This document shows positions 55,141-64,000 of a stretch of DNA of 64,000 nucleotides, piece by piece. The position numbers and the translations under genes were made by a program. Source of the DNA: Schistosoma haematobium (Eukaryota; Platyhelminthes; Trematoda; Strigeidida; Schistosomatidae); the NCBI RefSeq assembly GCF_000699445.3, contig NC_067195.1, positions 64,104,591 to 64,168,590 on the forward strand, written 5' to 3'. The notes beneath the pieces are model-generated. The model was not told the DNA's origin. It did not search any database and worked only from the letters and a program-made list of their open reading frames with translations. Numbering within the stretch: position 1 is the stretch's first letter; every line of letters starts with the position of its first letter.

Positions 55141-55604
55141 ATAATCTGTTTATTTATCAAACCATTTTAAGTGGACTAACATATATATACAAGTGCTTAT
55201 TTATAATGGCTCATCATATTAGATATGAATGAAGTTTACAAATAGCTGACAAAAAAAGACAACAAAATAAAGCAAATATAGGTAAACACAAATGATTAGG
55301 TTGAGAATGAATTGATCTATTATCAGAAACTCGTGAAAAGAATTACAGCTTAGCAAAAGTAATTAATCTTTTTAATATAACTTCTGCAAATAACTAAACT
55401 GAAAGTTTCACGGATAAAGTAATTAGTCGATAAAAATCAAAATATCAGAATTTTGCTGTTGTAAAATATAGGTATATTATCATAAAACAAAAAAGGTGAA
55501 TCCAAACGGTAAGGTTGATGGCATACAGAATGAAGTTAATCAGCATTCTAATACGATTTGTAGACCATTAACTAGATTGATATATATTGTTGTAGAAATT
55601 ATTG

Positions 55605-55757
55605 AGTTTTAGCTGAGATCATGAACCGATCAGTGTTAGACCACTATTCAAAACCTAAAATCACTGGATGGCCGTTTCATTGTGGTTTGGGACTTCCCAG
55701 CAGTGCGCACCCACGATCTTGCACGCGGGACTTGGACCTGAGACCTTCGGTCGTTAT
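55605..55757 (-). repeat. Family A SINE, 5'-truncated
   Basis: Minus strand from the B-box region (GGTCCAAGTCCCGCG) through ribozyme (CTGGGAA, dead; stem I intact) to the tail. Confidence 0.8.
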
Positions 55758-55954
55758 TTCAATTTGTTATATGTTTGTTAAATCACACTTAATTCTTTTT
55801 AATCATTATTCCAGCGTATTTGAGTACTGATAGAAATTATGTCTTCACTGTAATTTATTACAATTTCCTGAATTTTTTTATTTACATTATATATATAATT
55901 TATTGAATTCTTTTAACAGATGACTAATCTAATCCTCTCTTATTATCCCATACT

Positions 55955-56215
55955 TACCTATTTACGTCTGCTACTTTGAATGAAAGAATGGGCCATTGAC
56001 TGGGATTCTACAACCAACTAAGAAATTGGCAACAAATGGAAATTAATGCCCTGAACTATTTATTATTTTGATATTTGCTTCCGATTCCCAACACAATGTA
56101 TTCTTTAGTCTTTCTCTTTTCTTCTGGCTTTCAGAATTCCAAGTTAGGGCTTGCCCCACAATGTATTTCCTATCAACTTTCAGATTATTTTCCTAATTTC
56201 CTCTTCAGCTAGATG
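55955..56215 (-). pseudogene. RTE-clade 3' fragment, strongly diverged
   Basis: CTTACCTATTTACGTCTGCT (3' terminus), TATTCTTTAGTCTTTCTCTT, GGCTTTCAGAATTCCAAGTT and TCCTAATTTCCTCTTCAGCT follow the RTE order on the minus strand, with small deletions. Confidence 0.7.
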
Positions 56216-56722
56216 TTTTCCCATAATATAAATGTATCCAAATATGGTACGATGTTTAGTTTCTTTCAAATTGTTTTTTTTTAAAGTCTTTTATTGTTCT
56301 AGTTGTTTTTCCTTAATTTCGATCCTTTTTGTTTTTAATCATTCTGTTGTTTTAATTATTCTATTATTAAAACTAATGAATAAAGATAATGGAATTATTT
56401 GATTGACAATATTAAACTATGGGACCATACTAATTTAATGTTGTATGATATTAATAATTATAATACATAGTATTGTTACTGCTAGTTTTCTCCTTTATGA
56501 TGAATCATTTTAATTATTATATAACAAATTGTGTCATTTATTTATAAAGGGAAAAAATAATCAGACTGAAAATTTGGTTGGTTTTATTGTATAAAAAGAA
56601 AAAAACATTTTGCTTTAAAATGTATATTCAAGTCAATCAACAAGGTGCTTTTTATAAGGTTAAAGAGTTTCACCATTTTAATATGGAATTAGATATACAT
56701 ATATACATATATATGTATCTGG
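56216..56722. other. AT-rich stretch, nothing recognised
   Basis: No feature supported. Confidence 0.4.
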
Positions 56723-56846
56723 TTAGCGTTTTTTTTTGATGAGTTAGTTTCCTACGAGATGGGGTCGCTAACCCCATGCCCGACCCTCCTCCTTTATCCG
56801 AGCTTGGAGACCGGCAGTAGCCCCAGAGGGGTTATAGGCGAGGTTA
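56723..56846 (-). mobile_element. Detached RTE 5' leader fragment
   Basis: Minus strand carries CCCCTCTGGGGCTACTGCCG, GATAAAGGAGGAGGGTCGGG and GTTAGCGACCCCATCTCGTA, close to the leader of the 44.56 kb copy. Flanks are not RTE. Confidence 0.75.
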
Positions 56847-57081
56847 TATATCTATATGTATCTATATAAGCATTATTGGTAAAAACAGTTTCATAATACT
56901 GATTGAAATCAGTTGCTAACTTATTCTAGGAAAAAACATGAAATTATCAAGAAAAACAACAACAAAATATTTTTTACCATTTATTCAATGAAATCGTTCT
57001 TAACTTTACTTATATAGAGAAACAAAAATATAAGACCGAATGTGTCTACACTCCAATACTTTCTGTTAATTGATTGTTATT

Positions 57082-57276
57082 AACTCTATTGACATCTTCG
57101 CTACATCATGATACATATGTTCATCTTCAATCAACCTCTTATGTATAGGTATGTCAATATCTGTAATAACGCTGATTTTCAAATATTTTAGATTGTAAGC
57201 ATCTGATGAGAACCTAGCGAAATAAAGCGAATTCATATCAATCTTCGTTCTAGTTATCTTTAAGATAATAAAGGGG
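57082..57276 (+). repeat. Family D, single partial arm
   Basis: Same orientation as the right arm at 25 kb: GATACATATGTTCATC, TCAACCTCTTATGTATAGG, CTGATTTTCAAATATTTTAG, then the core CTGATGAG with AACCTAGCGAAAT. The long palindrome is eroded (GCGAATTCATATCAAT) and the CTGC stem I partner is deleted, so no ribozyme could form. Confidence 0.7.
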
Positions 57277-57357
57277 ACTATGTGTATGGATTTCAGAAAT
57301 AAATAATGCTCATTGATGAAAACCTAAATTTTCATGTAGGAAAAATTTCATCAACTG

Positions 57358-57535
57358 GATCCTGGGTTCAAATCTTGCGAAGCGGAATCGTGGATGTGCA
57401 CTACTGAGGAGTCCCATAGTAAGACGAAACGACCGTCAAATGCTTTCGGGTTTTCCATGGCAGTCTAGATTCAATTGACTCATGAGTTCAACAATTAAAT
57501 TACTATAATATCCACAAGACCTCTCTCTGATTAAA
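57358..57535 (+). repeat. Family A SINE, 5'-truncated
   Basis: Starts at the B box (GGGTTCAAATC), ribozyme with intact CTGAGGA and GACGAAAC but a stem I mismatch beside the core (CACTA against AAATG) and a weak stem III, then the tail to TCTCTGATT. Confidence 0.85.
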
Positions 57536-57849
57536 ATGTTTAGTACTTCATTTTTGCCATAAAACATAACTTTATAACTGATCTGCATTACTGTTGTTAC
57601 TTATGTATATTGTATCTTGAAATATAAACAAGATATTTGAAAGTGTAACAAAACTTAACAGAATTATTCAAGATAATTACAGCACTGATTTAACTATTAA
57701 CTGAAATTTGTATAAACCCTAGTAGATAAAAATTGAAACAATGTTTGTTGAACTTCTAATTACTGGGTTATGACAAGAATGTTAATGAAATTGATGACTG
57801 ATATTTGTTGAAAGTTGTTTTAAGCTACATATGTTATGCCAATCCTTGA
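57536..57849. other. AT-rich stretch, nothing recognised
   Basis: No feature supported. Confidence 0.4.
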
Positions 57850-58380
57850 AGTCACATCTATTCCAGATCCTCTTTGTTCATCGATAATGCTGCTCAGATA
57901 GGTACGTGCATTTTTCCACCTCATTCAGAGTTTCTCCATTAAGTGTGATTGAGATGGTCTTCTCTGTGTTGTAATTGAGGATTTTGCTTCTCCCTTGAGT
58001 ATGTTGATGCCTTCTGATGTAGAGGTTGCCACTGTCACTCTGGTTGTTTTGACCTACATTTGCTGAGTTGTATGGGATAGGAGAGTTAGATCATCTGTGA
58101 AGTCCAAATCGTCTAGTTGCATGCAAGCTGTCGAATTGGTATTTATTATCCAATCAACCACCGGAAGAAAGAGAATGTGGGGAGAGTATGCAGTCTTGTC
58201 TGACTCCAGCTCTCACTTGGAGTGTGTCTGTCAACTGTCCTCCATACATCACTTCGCAGTGTATTTTGCCGTATGAATTCTTGATGATGACGTTTTCCTC
58301 AGGTACACAATAGTGTCGAGGAAGGTTCTATAAGGTCCTCCTATCGATAATATCAAACACATTCTCATAGCCAAGTTATT
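57850..58380 (-). pseudogene. RTE-clade RT fragment
   Basis: Minus strand order: INYEDVFDII-like start (CATTCTCATAGCC complement), GEVIIKNSYGKIHCEVMYGG-type and GQLTDTLQV segments, VRQDC-like, SPHSLSFGG, DDLDFTDDLTLLSHTTQQM (catalytic FTDD, as in the 44.6 kb copy), then ILNYNTEKTISITLNGETLN-like. Frames are broken. The 3' end is truncated and there is no tail. By the residue pattern it is a distinct subfamily from the 25.5 kb fragment. Confidence 0.8.
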
Positions 58381-61056
58381 AAATGTATAGTGACAAGTGA
58401 TTGATTATTCAACAATGATCCGTAGTGTGGTGATTTGGTCTATGCACTACCGATCTTTTCTTTTTTTCTTCGTTCTGCCAGAAATAAAATGTTATCATTA
58501 ACATTGAGAATATAGATGATTGCAGTATATATCTTTTGTGAAACATAATTTTAACAGTATATGTTGTATACGCAGATAACCTTTTAATATACTAGAAATG
58601 TGTGTTCAAATGTTAAGTATGAAAGTCTATACAACTAAATGGTAACTTAAAACACAAATCTCTTGAAACAGTTTATCTTTTTTTTATTCTTATGATAAAT
58701 AGTTTTTGGAAAGGACTAATGAATGTGTACAATTGATTTTTAGTGTTAAGTACAATCTACAATTTGTCTTCCCTTAAACTATGAGATTAAAATTATTTCG
58801 TATCTTTCTTTCTACGAACTAATTCTTTCCTTCTGTACTATATCCTTGCATCAAATCTTTCCTTTATATATTACACCATTCAGTTAACTGCTTCTATGAA
58901 TCCAGTGAACGTCTTACTGTGCTAATGAGTTGTGGGAACGTGAACCGATGCATATATGTGCCTAGTCTTACGTTGTAACTGACGGACTGACTGACTGACA
59001 ACCTATAATATTGATGTGTTTTTTTCCTATTATTTAGACGTAAATACTCATAACTAACTTAATAACTAGATTTGATTATTCATTCACTCAAGTTTGCTAA
59101 AAGAAAGTAGATTATTTTATTAGCTCATTAAAAACCTCCTGTACAAGTCAAATGATCTCTGTTATTTATCGTTTTGTCCCAATATATTATTAGTTTACTT
59201 CTTAAATTCAGGAGTTCATTATTAAACTGCTAAAATCTTAAGGATTATTAAAACATTCACAAGTGTATTGTAACTTGTAAATTAAAGCATTCTTGAAACT
59301 TTTTTTAAAAAAATTACTTTTTCTAGGAGCATTCAAGTTGAAAAGGAGAAATAAATTAAGATAGCTCCAAATAAATGTAAATTATAATGTTGACTAATGA
59401 TTATGGTACTTGAGAAGAAACGTTATATAAAAGTTGAGCCTACCCATTTACCAGTTAAAGTTTATGTGGGTTGAAGTAGCCTATATTCAGAAGTCTACTT
59501 AAGTTTCAAATCAGTTGGATTTTGCCAGAAGTGCGTTTCTAAGGGAACTAGAGTATCTAGTGATATTTGATCCTGTCCCATTCACAGTGATGGTTAGACA
59601 CAGTTACTAGATTTTCAGAGCTATCGACCTCTCATCGAACCGAGTTCATTGGACTTATTAATAACTATGCAGTAACTAGCGCCTGCGTAGTATTTATACC
59701 TGAATTTCTGACAACTACCTCGAACTATTCAACACTACAGATGTAGCACTGCAATATTGGGTCATTAATTCTAGTTGAAACACTGTACATTCCTGGATAT
59801 ATTGATAAAACCTTCACATAAAGATTTCAGTAGTAAAATGCATATTAAGTATTTTTGTTGTCTAGCTCTAAAAAGCGCTTAAAATATGTTTCTGAATACT
59901 GATCTAAATGAATTATTATTGTTTTCAAAACAAAATAGATTTTTTTCTGACCTATCCTCACAATTAGTGATAAATTAAGGTTATTATTGTTAAGAAATAT
60001 TGTTTTTGAATGCTTCCATTCATTCCATTCAACAGATTGAAAGCCCATTGTGACATAACAGTCCATTTTATGTTATTAAAAAAGAGTGATAAGTTTCTCT
60101 GAAGCAGGTAAAAACGTTATTTGAGTTTACAGTTAATGAATTCATTAACGTTTACAACTTCAGTTTGCACTATAAACATGTTTATGCTCCACTGGTAATG
60201 CGCAAAGAAATGTTAAAAAATTGATTTATGTTAATGTATGCTTGTTATGACGTTGTTATAACCTTTCCTTAGTAAATTTAATTATAGATAATTCCAAGAT
60301 ATCTTATACATACTTAATCCTTTTGTGATTCACTCCTTTCTGCTTACCTACTAGTGAATTCTGTTTTGACTGTAAAAATTCTCTTTTTTTTAAACAATAA
60401 AAACTTCTTATTAAACACTTAACATTTTCTTTTGTATTATTTATTGAACTGACAACCTATCCTATATGAAGAAAATCATCTCATACATCACAACTAGCTA
60501 GTCGAGGAATTTAGCAATCGATGAAACCAGTATAGTTACGAAATGATTTGCTGAGCAAGAAAAATGACAAAATATTAAAATTAATTGCCTACTACAGTAG
60601 TCATCGTTCGTACTCACGTAAATCAAGTACCAAACCTCAGAATATATCCCCACTTATACTAATTCAATCGGATTGCTTTGAGATGCAAGTTCAACTGAAA
60701 GAAATCTGAAAACCTGGACAAAGTAAATTCAACATAAACTAATAATTGCTTTTGGAAAACTGACACTTTGGTCACTCAATAATCAACGGGTATATAAACT
60801 TAATCAATTATGTGATAAATCTCCATAAAGTCTACACTCTGGTCAAGGACTATCAAAGTAAATTTGCAGAGTTATATCACAAGATTTAGCAACAACCAGC
60901 AAATTCCCTGTTTACATTACAATCTACTAATCTGATTTAGTGAATTTCTAACGCAACTTATTCAAACAAAACAGCATACTCAAATTGTTCATATGAAGCT
61001 AAACACTCATACCTAACAAATTCTTATATAAATTTTATTTACAATATAATTACAAG

Positions 61057-61065
<9 letters not shown>
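58381..61065. other. AT-rich stretch, nothing recognised
   Basis: A minus frame at 59845-60066 has chance-like composition. TGACTGAC repeats near 58.98 kb. No shared repeat. Confidence 0.4.

Positions 61066-61103
<38 letters not shown>
61066..61103. repeat. (TA)n microsatellite
   Basis: About 38 bp of TA, 90 bp before the 3' end of the CR1-like element. Confidence 0.9.
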
Positions 61104-61105
<2 letters not shown>

Positions 61106-61189
61106 CATTTATGACTTGATTGTATTGAGAAATAAACGTTTATCAAAACTATAATTAGTGTCAACAATTATTTGTGTTATTCAGATTCA

Positions 61190-62520
61190 GATTTGTGTAG
61201 TAAGGACAGAAGGCCTACGGCCTATGTTATTCCTTTTCTAGTATGTTTCTGTGAATGTCCAGTCTTCTCTTGAAAGAGCCATTTGAAGGTGCGGACACCA
61301 CTACTTCGTGCAGCAGGTGTGAAAACCTGTGTGCCACGGGTATTTTATTCATACTAGGCTTTTCTACTCGCCTGTTATGTCCTCTGAGATGTCCCGATCT
61401 AGTGGGAAGAAAAAGCGAGAATAAGTCAGGTCCGAAATCATTTCTCATTATTCTGTATATCAAAATTAGATCTCCTCTTAACCTGCGACAAGACAGAGTA
61501 AAGAGGGACAACTTTTCAGGCCGCTCTTTGTATGGTAAACCCCGGAGTTCTGGAATTGCACCGGTAGCTGCCCTCTGTACTTTTTCTAGGATATCCGAGT
61601 CACCTTGTAAACAGGGACCTGCAGCCTGAACGTAGTTCTCAAACTTGGTCCTCACTAAGGTTGTGTATTCTGTGGTGAACATAGTAATATCCAACTTACT
61701 AAATGTCCGTATTAAAGCCCAGAGTGCTCTAAACCCCTTAGCTGCGACTTCCGAGCAATGGGCCGTCGTCTTAAGATCATGACTCAATGTCACCCCTAGA
61801 TCCTTATGAGACCTGACCACAGATATTGGAACTTCCCCTATTCTGTACCTATAAACCTTTGTATCCCCATAGTGCATGTAGACATACTTTTCCGCGTTGA
61901 TAGGCATCAGCCACTCTTTAGACCTGTTAATCATATTATTTAGGTCTGCCTGAAGAGCACATGCATCTGCGTCTCCAGTTATTACTCGCCAGATTTTTAC
62001 ATCGTCAGCGTATAATAACACTGGTTACTGTACTATACTTTGGAGATTATTTACATACAGTATAAAAAGTAGTGGACCTAGGACGGAGCCTTGAAGCACT
62101 CCACTAAGTACTGGTCTCCAGATGGAGCACTTGGAATTTATTCTTTGGCGTGTAGTTCATCTGGTCCTGTTGACTTTTGCATGTTCGAGGTACTAAGAGC
62201 CTTAAGCACATCGTCTTGATCGAAGTCCACGGTGAGCAGGTGGTTTGTTGGCTCTGTATTTTGGTCTGGTTCTTGGTCTAGAGGAGGTTTCTGAGTCAAA
62301 ACTGCCCCAAAATAATCAGCCATAGCCTCTGCTTTTTCCTGATCTTCCTCTATCATTTCAGATTCACTTCCTACTTTAATTAGGTTGGAAATCCAATGAT
62401 GCATCCTTGTTCTGTAGTTTCTGTACGAGAATATTCACTTAAGCTGCTTGAGTGCAGGTTGTGTCAACTGCATTTCATATTTTCTTTGAGCTCCTCAAAT
62501 TTTAATTATACACGTGTTTC
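61190..62520 (-). pseudogene. CR1-like non-LTR element with central RT deletion
   Basis: 5' part (62404-62138): HHWISNLIKVGSES, KAEAMADYFGAVLTQ, then the RT start KSTGPDELHAK. This jumps straight to SGVLQGSVLGPLLFILYVNN (about 62.1 kb) and, after a stop, the 264-codon frame 62021-61227 with LLYADDVKIWR (catalytic YADD), WLMPINAEKYVYMHYG, HKDLGVTLSHDLK and the C-terminal FKRRLDIHRN. RT motifs between GPD and GVLQGS, including the first catalytic aspartate, are missing (roughly 0.5 kb expected). Jockey/CR1-type organisation; schistosome SR1 belongs to this clade. GC is well above the flanks and the last frame is undamaged, so the copy may be fairly recent. Confidence 0.85.
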
Positions 62521-62529
62521 TTACCGATC

Positions 62530-63065
62530 TGTAGTGTTCCATCGCATGTTACTCCCAATGGAACACAGGTTGTCGACCACTGTTCTCCAATCCACTCTGT
62601 CTTGAGCCTTCCGTTCTACTTCTCTCCAATTGTTGTTCATTCTTCCCATATATGTCTCCATTGTACGGCGTAATGTATTCTTTGGTATTCCTCTTCTCCT
62701 CTTTTAGCCTCGAGGGATCCAGGTGAGGGATTGCCCTGTGACACAGTTGGGTGCTTTCCTCAATGTGTGTCCTATCCACTTTCAGCGTTTCTTCCTCATT
62801 TCTTCCTCCGCTGGGATCTGATTTGTTCTCTCCTATAGTAGGTTGTTGTTGATAGTGTCTGGCCAACGAATCTGAAGTATTTTGAGTAGACAGCTAAAAA
62901 TAAACACTTGTATCTTCTAGATATATAGTAGAGCTGTTTTAACATTTGTATTGAAAATTCTGACCTTGATGTTGGTTGACAGTTGTTTTGAGTTCCAGAT
63001 ATTCTTCAGTTGTAAGTATGCTTCTCTTGTTTTGCTGATCCGCGCCTTCAAATCTGCATTAGTTC
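62530..63065 (-). pseudogene. RTE-clade 3' fragment with internal deletion
   Basis: Minus strand: GGTTGTCGACCACTGTTCTC, GATTTGTTCTCTCCTATAGT, TCTGGCCAACGAATC, then after TATCTTCTAGATATATAG a skip to TAGAGCTGTTTTAACATTTG, so about 50 bp around the GAETWRTT codons are missing. No TAAG tail: the 3' end breaks off at ATCGCATGTTACTCCC next to the CR1-like element, suggesting the CR1-like insertion or a deletion removed it. Confidence 0.8.
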
Positions 63066-63119
63066 ATATATTTATAGAATAATATTTCAAACTATATGAG
63101 TATTTATATGTGAAAATTA

Positions 63120-63215
63120 TATTTGAAATAATCTCAGCGATTGAAATTTAATAATTCCAACGTTTCGTCCAGCTAACTTGTCTGGACTTCTTTAGGGTAT
63201 TTTATTAACTTTATA
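63120..63215 (-). mobile_element. PLE-type LTR scrap with hammerhead-like motif
   Basis: Minus strand: CTAAAGA (G5 changed to A), perfect 6-bp stem II GTCCAG/CTGGAC, GAAAC, GTTGGAATTATT, then the AATCGCTGAGATTATTTC tail. One extra A lies between A9 and stem II, as in the 31.9 kb copy. Core damaged, so probably inactive. Confidence 0.55.
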
Positions 63216-63404
63216 TTGTCACGCAATAAAATAGAAAATATATAAAGTAAATTATGAATTTTTATCATTAAAAATAGAAATTTTGTAAATGGAATAAATA
63301 GTAATGATAATATTTAATATATTAATATAACTAGTTGGATTAGAGCTTTTTCTTCATTATGCTACCCCATTTTGTCATACAGGAAACAAATATTATACAT
63401 AGAA
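63216..63404. other. AT-rich spacer
   Basis: Nothing recognised. Confidence 0.4.
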
Positions 63405-63600
63405 GGTATATCCAGCTGACGAGTACCAAATAGGATAAAACACTTGTCCTGGATTCCACTGCTAGCTTTGTTTATAATGCTTATGAATTAAGAAAATATT
63501 GAGACATTACACACAGTATGCATATATACCAATAAGTGACTAATCAATTGTAGTCCTAAGCATCAATTGGTAGATTCAAGTAAACAATATCAAGTGAACT
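63405..63600 (+). repeat. Family B (SM-alpha-like), ribozyme plus tail in normal order
   Basis: ATCCAGCTGACGAGTACC (core CTGACGA kept), AAATAGGATAAAACAC (G12 of GAAA lost), TTGTCCTGGATTCCACTGCT, then the plus-strand tail (AATTGTAGTCCTAAGCATCA, AATATCAAGTGAA). Stem I ATCCAG/CTGGAT perfect. Confidence 0.85.
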
Positions 63601-63824
63601 TATAGTAAATAATTGCTTTGAAAAACTTTACTAATATTAATAATAAACCAATAGGGCAAAAGATATCTATATTTATCAATGAATTGGAAAATAAATAATA
63701 ACATTCAATAACAATTTAATCAATAATTTTCGATCATTTATTATGAGTAATTTTCCAATGTTTATGAGTAGATGACATAAATGAGCTGTTTTTCATTTAA
63801 AAGTAAATCATATTTTGTTTCTAG

Positions 63825-63892
63825 TATATGTTTCCCTCTTATGTTCTATGGTAATTCAATAATGAGGAATACACTTTTGACTTTTGTTCAAG
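63825..63892 (+). CDS. Possible internal exon, unidentified
   Basis: A strong acceptor (CATATTTTGTTTCTAG, ending 63824) and a good donor (CAAG then GTAAAT at 63893) enclose 68 nt that read ICFPLMFYGNSIMRNTLLTF in the open frame. The surrounding sequence is AT-rich and stop-dense in other frames. Function unknown; the flanking exons would lie outside the window or in unrecognised sequence. Confidence 0.3.
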
Positions 63893-64000
63893 GTAAATCT
63901 TCTCAATCCTTTAATAAATATTCTTATTTTAAGTTGATATTTGTGTTACAAAGATTGTTTAAATTTATAGAAAAGACTATTCTCTATCAATTACGTTGAG

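Noticed and set aside
61255..61629. 124-codon plus-strand open frame
   Set aside because: Antisense of the CR1-like ORF, which has clear RT motifs.

Overview
AT-rich eukaryotic DNA packed with interspersed repeats and with almost no recognisable host gene sequence. The repeats point to a blood fluke of the genus Schistosoma: short retroposons that carry hammerhead ribozymes (the SM-alpha family of schistosomes), RTE-clade non-LTR retrotransposons of the SR2 type, a CR1-like non-LTR element, and a Penelope-like element (PLE). The organism is inferred from these families, not from a species-specific marker.

Repeat families used below. Family A: tRNA-like SINE, in order A box, B box, hammerhead ribozyme, about 110-nt tail ending in TCTGATAA-like sequence. 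Family B: SM-alpha-like element, in order tRNA-like box, hammerhead, tail with AAGAGACTGATCAATTGCAG. Family C: short hairpin repeat built on a CGTTCTTCTGAACG palindrome. Family D: long foldback repeat with a hammerhead-like core. Family E: 370-490 bp solo-LTR-like units ending GCCACTA, two of them with 6-bp target duplications. Family F: promoter-like repeat with a TATA box.

Layout. 0-5 kb: family A and B copies, several joined head to head. 5.4-8.8 kb: a dead PLE on the minus strand, split exactly at its YVDD codons by a 5'-truncated RTE copy (12-bp target duplication), which is itself split by a family E unit (6-bp duplication). 9-20 kb: RTE fragments, one more 12-bp duplication, family A, E and F units. 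20-35 kb: mostly unique AT-rich DNA with the family D foldback (24.2-25.2 kb) and scattered A and B composites. 35-44 kb: RTE pieces, one with a 5' inversion, a family E unit and an apparently intact family A ribozyme (39.1 kb). 44.56-47.77 kb: the only near full-length RTE copy, carrying endonuclease and reverse transcriptase but broken by stops and frameshifts. 48-64 kb: an LTR-element-like piece, further A/B/C/D copies, RTE pieces and a CR1-like element with its central reverse transcriptase deleted (61.2-62.5 kb).

Possible host coding sequence is limited to a few short candidate exons (about 10.07, 17.87, 53.27 and 63.83 kb). No rRNA, true tRNA, CRISPR or operon structure was seen. The non-autonomous families probably borrowed the reverse transcription machinery of the autonomous elements. 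Their most striking shared trait is that many copies are inverted composites, two outward-facing 3' ends (A) or an inverted 5' half joined to a sense 3' half (B), and these are what remains of inverted-strand insertion events.
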